Assembly: GCF_020511115.1 (NCBI RefSeq)
Contig: NZ_JAJAVH010000011.1
Span: 223,102 to 287,101 of the forward strand
Reading direction: 5' to 3'
From: Luteimonas panaciterrae
GTDB lineage: Bacteria > Pseudomonadota > Gammaproteobacteria > Xanthomonadales > Xanthomonadaceae
Length of the DNA: 64,000 nt
Below are positions 60,174 through 64,000 of this stretch, in pieces (position 1 is the stretch's first letter; every line of letters begins with the position of its first letter). The translations under genes were made by a program, and so were the position numbers. Below the pieces are notes generated by a model. It did not search any database. It was not told the origin of the DNA and saw only the letters and a program-made list of their open reading frames with translations.

Positions 60174-60644
60174 ATGATTACGATTGAGCAGGCACAGGAA
60201 GCCCTGGTCTTGGAGATGGCGCAGACCGCGCAACGGTACTTGCAACGGGACGGCGCCTTTGTCCCTTTCGGTGGGGCAATCACGCAGAACGGTGAATTCC
60301 TGCACACAATGGCCAAGGGACTGTCTGTCGAGGAAGCCGCATCACTTTGCGCGGCCAAGTTCAAAGAGCTGGTGGACCAAGGGACAGCGTTGACTGGCGG
60401 TGTCGCGGTGCATCGATTGGTGCCGGCGGGAGAGAAGAGCGAGCATCTGTTGATGCTTTTTATCTATGCGGCTCCGCCGCAGACCTCATGTACACGCCTC
60501 GCATATCGCGTCGAATTTCGGGAGCAAGGCGTAGCGACGGAGGCAATCGATGCGGTCTCCTACCTGCCATCGGCATTCGTCGACGCCGTGAATCTGGCTG
60601 CCAGCGTCGTGATCAATGAAGAAAATTTGAGGCCATTCGTGTAA
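60174..60644 (+). CDS. Hypothetical protein, partner of the GIY-YIG-like gene
   Basis: A 156-residue protein starting at ATG 60174 after GGGTAGGCAAG. The pattern is alpha/beta: QRDGAFVPFGGAITQNGEFL near the start, LMLFIYAAPPQTSCTRLAYRVEF in the second half and VVINEENLRPFV at the end. The FxPFGxxxTxxGE motif occurs in several small immunity-like families I cannot name with certainty. It is absent from module copy 1, which lost its 3' end. Confidence 0.6.
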   Translation: MITIEQAQEALVLEMAQTAQRYLQRDGAFVPFGGAITQNGEFLHTMAKGLSVEEAASLCAAKFKELVDQGTALTGGVAVHRLVPAGEKSEHLLMLFIYAAPPQTSCTRLAYRVEFREQGVATEAIDAVSYLPSAFVDAVNLAASVVINEENLRPFV

Positions 60645-60675
60645 TCATGCGATTCGCCTCTGGGTTCATGAGGCT

Positions 60676-61287
60676 TTAAGAAGGGGCTGACAGGGATGAC
60701 ACGACTCCTTGATGATACTCGGGATCCTTGTCGCGAAATTCGAGGAGCTTGTTGCCAAGGTCGATGTTGATGAAGGCCTCCGCATAGCTGTCTGATCCAT
60801 TGTGCTCAAAGAACGCCTTGATCTTTGCAGGTTCAGACTTGAGGCGGCGCGGATCGGTACCAAAGCTCACCAAGGTCACTTTGGTGCGGATTGCCATTTT
60901 TGACACTGGCCTGGCGAGCCCATACTCATGGGCAAGCAAATGCAAGAACGCGTCACTCTCCTCGCCAAGGCTTCGGATAGAACCGTTTCCCCAATACAGT
61001 GTCAGGTCGGCATCTTCAAGTGCTTGCGATCTCCACTCGTCCTCCAGATCAACTGCAATAGCGACGATCTGGCCGTTGATCTTACCCCGGGCAATTACAG
61101 TCAGAGCGCCGTTCTTTGAGAAACTGTGGTCGGCTATAGGTAGCTCAACGTCTACGAAAGGATCATCTTCCTTGATCAATTTACCAGCTTGAGGCTCTGC
61201 CGCTCCGGCGCGGCCAAAGATGCTCGCGAGAATGCTCATTAGAATGACTCGTTGGATCAGATTTCGAGCAAGCTCAAGAGTGGGCAT
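60676..61287 (-). CDS. Hypothetical exported protein, last gene of an immunity-like operon
   Basis: From ATG 61287 the protein has 203 residues with a probable signal peptide (LIQRVILMSILASIFGRAGA). The mature domain mixes beta and alpha (GALTVIARGKINGQIVAIAV, ADLTLYWGNGSIRSLGEES, HLLAHEYGLARPV, IRTKVTLVSFGTDPRR) and ends NIDLGNKLLEF. No family recognised. Its start lies inside the preceding gene (14-base overlap), so it is coupled to it. ATG 61299 and ATG 61239 are alternative starts. Confidence 0.55.
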   Translation of the reverse strand: MPTLELARNLIQRVILMSILASIFGRAGAAEPQAGKLIKEDDPFVDVELPIADHSFSKNGALTVIARGKINGQIVAIAVDLEDEWRSQALEDADLTLYWGNGSIRSLGEESDAFLHLLAHEYGLARPVSKMAIRTKVTLVSFGTDPRRLKSEPAKIKAFFEHNGSDSYAEAFINIDLGNKLLEFRDKDPEYHQGVVSSLSAPS

Positions 61288-61591
61288 GGAATTGTACAAA
61301 GGCTTCGGCTTCTAGTTCGCCGTCGGGGGAAATGCTGTTCCCGCTCTCGTCTCGGATCTCGTACTTATGCTGTATTCCGCCAATCTGTGTGCTGCCATCA
61401 AGCCCCAACAGGAGCGTGTACATGATGTCGGTTAGAACCGTGTCCAGGGCCGTATTAAGAATTTCAGTTTGAGATGCCGATAAGCTAAGACTGGCGATCT
61501 GCTTCGAGGCGAGAAGGTCACCTTTGCGAAGCAGCGTCAGATATGAGTCCTTCTCGTTTTTCCAGAAGTTGACGAACTGTGCGGCATTCAT
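61274..61591 (-). CDS. Hypothetical immunity-like protein (105 aa)
   Basis: A cytoplasmic, helix-first protein: MNAAQFVNFWKNEKDSYLTL, then LLASKQIASLSLSASQTEIL, TVLTDIMYTLLLGLDGSTQI and a beta end GGIQHKYEIRDESGN. GELEAEAFVQFH closes it. The plan resembles small immunity proteins found beside polymorphic toxins, but I cannot name it. Its ATG overlaps the stop of the gene before it by four bases. Confidence 0.6.
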   Translation of the reverse strand: MNAAQFVNFWKNEKDSYLTLLRKGDLLASKQIASLSLSASQTEILNTALDTVLTDIMYTLLLGLDGSTQIGGIQHKYEIRDESGNSISPDGELEAEAFVQFHAHS

Positions 61592-62026
61592 ATCGATGGT
61601 TCCAAATACCGAGTCAGTTCTACTAGAGGTTGATAGCCGCTCGTCTCGGGGCTGGACGGAAGCGCTTCGACCTCGACGTAATGTACTTGCTCCGCTAGAG
61701 CAAGCTCACCTAATGCGCAGTCGAGCATGATGTATGTGCCGTTCAGATACTCTTGTCTGCGACTCTCTGCGAAATGAGCATATGCGACGCATATGCCTAA
61801 AGCACTGGGTGCGTCGGATAGTTTGACTGGCCTGAACCAGGTTGCTTTCGGGCTGAACGTAATGCCTGAATAATCGACGGTATAGTCGAAGCCGCAAGCA
61901 GGTTTGAAGGCAAGAAGGAACTTCGACATTTCGGAATCTGGCCTCATTCTGCTCGAACCAATTCCAGAAGAGGTGCTGGGCGTATCTTGAGTCGATCCGA
62001 TCGGCTTCGCTATTGTCTGTTGTCAT
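61588..62026 (-). pseudogene. Immunity-like gene broken by a frameshift
   Basis: The frame starting at ATG 62026, coupled by ATGA to the DUF2199 stop, reads MTTDNSEADRIDSRYAQHLF and WNWFEQNEARF. The normal continuation lies in another frame: SKFLLAFKPACGFDYTVDYS, GITFSPKATWFRPVKLSDA, GTYIMLDCALGELALAEQVH and VEALPSSPETSGYQPLVELT down to a stop at 61588, itself coupled by ATGA to the next gene. Both ends being coupled shows one gene of about 145 codons with a single shift near 61,930-61,950. ATG 61947 could still express the C-terminal 119 residues. Confidence 0.65.
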
Positions 62027-62520
62027 CTGTGGCCCAGTAACTTATGTGCGATCTCGTGCCAGCGGTGAGCAATGATGCCATGCTGCTGATCTAGCCAGAG
62101 TGGATGTTCGGCGGATTTCACAGTGAATAACGGAACCAGGCCTGGATCACGAGACTGGACGGATAGCTTGAGATTGAGGGTGTCGGGGTAAGCTGGAATT
62201 GAGCTAGACAGCCAGCCGAAGTACGGTGCGTCACTGCCTCTGTCTTCGGACACCCATCGGTCAGACATGTGCAGAAAGCTTTTCTCACTGAGAGAGGACC
62301 AAACCGAAAAGGCCAACGATTCTGGTTGACCGTGGATGGGAATCTCAATATGGCCGCGGATGAAGAACGCCTTTTCATCCACAACGCATTGATCTCCCGT
62401 CAGGTCGACACGACTTGCGAATTCACTCTCCGGAACGAGAAGTCGCCAGGGCGCTTCGGCTCCAAAGCAAAGCGGCAAACCATCTTCTTCCTTTCCGCAT
62501 GTGGCGCATATCCAGTTCAT
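62023..62520 (-). CDS. DUF2199-domain protein
   Basis: From ATG 62520 the protein has 165 residues and the DUF2199 signature MNWICATCGKEEDGLPLCFG with APWR at the start, giving a CxxC pair, then FFIRGHIEIPIHGQPESLAF and PALVPLF-like strands (DPGLVPLFTVKSAEHPL, QQHGIIAHRWHEIAHKLLG). DUF2199 proteins are small and occur near toxin/immunity loci. ATG 62565 would overlap the upstream gene and is less likely. It is coupled to the frameshifted gene. Confidence 0.8.
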   Translation of the reverse strand: MNWICATCGKEEDGLPLCFGAEAPWRLLVPESEFASRVDLTGDQCVVDEKAFFIRGHIEIPIHGQPESLAFSVWSSLSEKSFLHMSDRWVSEDRGSDAPYFGWLSSSIPAYPDTLNLKLSVQSRDPGLVPLFTVKSAEHPLWLDQQHGIIAHRWHEIAHKLLGHR

Positions 62521-62545
62521 GTTTTTCGTATGCTGCCCACGCAGC

Positions 62546-63010
62546 TCATTGCCTGAGTTGTGCAATTGTGTCAGCGATTCGGGGCAAATCTTGCGGTGTG
62601 GCAGTAAAGGTCACTACCATCACGGACATTCGGAGATCGCCGGTTGGGATGAATGTAATCCAGGGCTTTGGATCCCAAGGGGAAGACTTGACGGCCATAG
62701 GAGGCCGAAACCACGATAGGCTGCCATGCACCGTGGAGGTCGTTCCTGTGTAGCGCAGATTGTCCGGGACGTCAGGATGGTTGCCGACGTACACATGGAA
62801 TGCTTGCTTACCCGTCTTGTTGTTGATCGCATAACAGGACCAGAAATCAATGCCTTCTTTCCCCGTGATTGAGATGTCAAATTCTGAGGGCAAAGTTGGG
62901 CAGCCTAGCTCCGGAGCATTGGGATCGAATGGCTTCTCAAAAGTAGTAGGACGCTCGGCGGAATAGCCTGCCAAAGCTAAAAGCGTCAAAGCTGCGATGC
63001 TCTTGTTCAT
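62546..63010 (-). CDS. Exported hypothetical protein with a damaged lipobox
   Basis: A 154-residue protein with a signal peptide MNKSIAALTLLALAGYSAER. The position of the lipidated cysteine (LALAGC-S in a lipoprotein) holds Tyr, coded TAT, one base from TGT. The mature domain has cysteines in LGCPTLP and FWSCYAIN, beta strands (FDISITGKEGIDF, KQAFHVYVGNHP) and a C-terminal VVTFTATPQDLPRIADTIAQL. No family recognised. It heads the minus-strand run that continues with DUF2199. Confidence 0.65.
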   Translation of the reverse strand: MNKSIAALTLLALAGYSAERPTTFEKPFDPNAPELGCPTLPSEFDISITGKEGIDFWSCYAINNKTGKQAFHVYVGNHPDVPDNLRYTGTTSTVHGSLSWFRPPMAVKSSPWDPKPWITFIPTGDLRMSVMVVTFTATPQDLPRIADTIAQLRQ

Positions 63011-63061
63011 CTGTTCTATTCGTCAGCTATTTCGAGTACGGCAAGACGTTCCATCTCCGAA

Positions 63062-63553
63062 CTACTGATCTGCAAGCCATTGTAGGTATGAAGCGGCTCC
63101 TTCTGGCGACAATTCTAGCGCCGCTTCGGCCACAGATACGTTACCTTTGACTATGGCGATTGCAGCAAGCACGCAGGCAACCATGTCGTTGCCCCATGGC
63201 CGTGATGCAGCGGCAGCCGCCAATGCGGGTAGCTGGCCCAATGCGTCAAAGTAGGCTTGCTTTAGATCTTCAGGGACGGGAGTGTCTTGGTGCTGTCGGC
63301 AGATTTCGACCCAGGCCGGGAACTGGAAGTATGAAGAACTTGTCTTTTCCGGGTTGGAGGCAATGGCAGCGACAACGTGAGGTACAGCAGCAAAAGACGC
63401 TGAATACACATCTCCTTGATGCGCCAGGGAACTCCAGAGCGAGAACCAGGGTTCCGAATCGTTGATGGCATCGGGGTGAAACGCTCGCTGTGGAGGAAAT
63501 TCACGTCGGCAGAGTAGGGGGGCGCTATTTCGAATACGTTCTAGATTACAACC
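63062..63553 (-). pseudogene. N-terminally truncated helical-repeat (HEAT-like) protein
   Basis: The frame is open from 63553 to a stop at 63062 with good protein character (FPPQRAFHPDAINDSEPWFS, LWSSLAHQGDVYSASFAAVP, HVVAAIAS, KQAYFDALGQLPALAAAAAS), but without a start codon at its upstream end. GTG 63409 would express only 115 residues. Relatives begin with 30 or more extra residues, so the 5' end was cut near 63,550, just at a CCTCACT-G-AGTGAGG palindrome. Confidence 0.5.
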
Positions 63554-63597
63554 TCACTGAGTGAGGCTGATTGCTTTGTTGAGGAGAGAACATTCGA

Positions 63598-63714
63598 ATG
63601 AAGTACAGCAAGCTTTGTTGCATAGCAGCGCTAGCCATTGCACCACTGACGGCTAATGCCGCCGATGGCACCATCTACTTCACTGGCTCGGTCGTGTCGC
63701 CGGGCTATCGGTGA
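63598..63714 (+). pseudogene. Truncated type 1 fimbrial subunit
   Basis: ATG 63598 with GAGGAGAG ahead encodes a signal peptide MKYSKLCCIAALAIAPLTAN and the start of a FimA-type pilin (AADGTIYFTGSVVSPGYR), then stops after 38 residues. The donor strand motif is present but the rest of the pilin is missing, so it is a 5' remnant. No chaperone or usher gene is in view. Confidence 0.6.
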
Positions 63715-63802
63715 ATCGCACCGCGTACGCGTCGGCGAGGCAGAGAAACGCCGGGCCTTGCGTGAGGCTTGCGCCTATCAACAAGTTTGGAGAGAAGCAA
63801 CG

Positions 63803-64000
63803 ATGCGTCAACGCAGAATGAGTACAGTTTCCCGGCTGTCGTTGGCCCTGCTGGGGGCGATGGCGGCCATTACGACGACGGTTCCGGCGAGTGCGCAGGA
63901 AGCCCAGGCCGGCAGCGACCCGCTATTCAAGTACCAATGGCACCTGAGGAACTATGGTCAAGGCGCAGGGGTCATTGCCGACACGGCACCAAAGCACGGC
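63803..64000 (+). CDS. Secreted S8 (kexin-like) serine protease, N-terminal part (cut by window edge)
   Basis: ATG 63803 follows GGAGAGAAGCAACG. The first 66 residues show a signal peptide (RLSLALLGAMAAITTTVPAS, ending AQ) and the sequence DPLFKYQWHLRNYGQG, the N-terminal substrate-loop segment of subtilisin-like proprotein convertases (family pattern: DPLFxxQWHLxNxGQ). Catalytic Asp/His/Ser lie beyond the window. The P-domain scrap at 20,668 belongs to the same protease type. GC returns to chromosomal level here. Confidence 0.7.
   Translation, partial: MRQRRMSTVSRLSLALLGAMAAITTTVPASAQEAQAGSDPLFKYQWHLRNYGQGAGVIADTAPKHG

Noticed and set aside
34921..64000. Insertion sequence transposases and CRISPR arrays
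   Set aside because: No transposase frame, target duplication, or regularly spaced direct repeats were found in the island; the only recombinase-related pieces are the tail-like copies near 52.6 and 54.7 kb.

Overview
The window reads as a high-GC gammaproteobacterial chromosome, most likely Lysobacterales (Xanthomonadales; Lysobacter, Rhodanobacter or Stenotrophomonas relatives). Three things point there: the gene order tig-clpP-clpX-lon-hupB-tRNA-Val-tRNA-Asp-ppiD, the gloB/methyltransferase/rnhA/dnaQ block, and an extragenic inverted repeat of a type I associate with this group. The genus cannot be fixed from the sequence alone.

Positions 1 to about 34,900 are conserved chromosome. From left to right they hold: a GT4 glycosyltransferase cut by the edge; a DUF533 protein; the phosphate block phoB-phoR-ppk-ppx with ATGA overlaps and a PHO-box-like site; a lipoprotein; an M48 protease divergent from a glutaredoxin/AhpD-like pair; isocitrate dehydrogenase; a serine beta-lactamase-fold hydrolase; an NhaC-type antiporter; a four-tRNA cluster (Pro, Arg, His, Lys); a Bax-inhibitor-1 membrane protein; tRNA-Leu; the protein-quality-control block tig, clpP, clpX, lon, hupB, ppiD; fabI; mltD-gloB; methyltransferase-rnhA-dnaQ; and a PP2C phosphatase. 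Between clpX and lon lie a P-domain protease remnant and a copper radical oxidase preceded by a perfect TGTGA-N6-TCACA palindrome.

Positions about 34,925 to at least 63,500 look like an accessory island of lower and uneven GC. It begins beside a terminator and a 14-base match to the 3' end of a tRNA-Ser, which may be an attachment scar. Its cargo includes: an XRE regulator with tandem operator repeats; a split RHS toxin with a nuclease-like tip and a SUKH immunity protein; a prim-pol/D5-helicase replication protein beside a long AT-rich inverted repeat; two DUF6988 paralogues paired with different partners (DUF4259, HNH nuclease) around a HEPN-motif protein; duplicated pieces that resemble a serine-recombinase C-terminus bracketing two exported proteins; a duplicated divergent module with a short translated leader; a secreted pertussis-toxin-S1-like ADP-ribosyltransferase; and a run of overlapping immunity-like genes. 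Several genes here are broken by frameshift, nonsense codon or truncation, so the island looks like an actively decaying toxin/immunity and defence-type locus. The window ends in a kexin-like secreted protease whose family also left the P-domain scrap at 20.7 kb.
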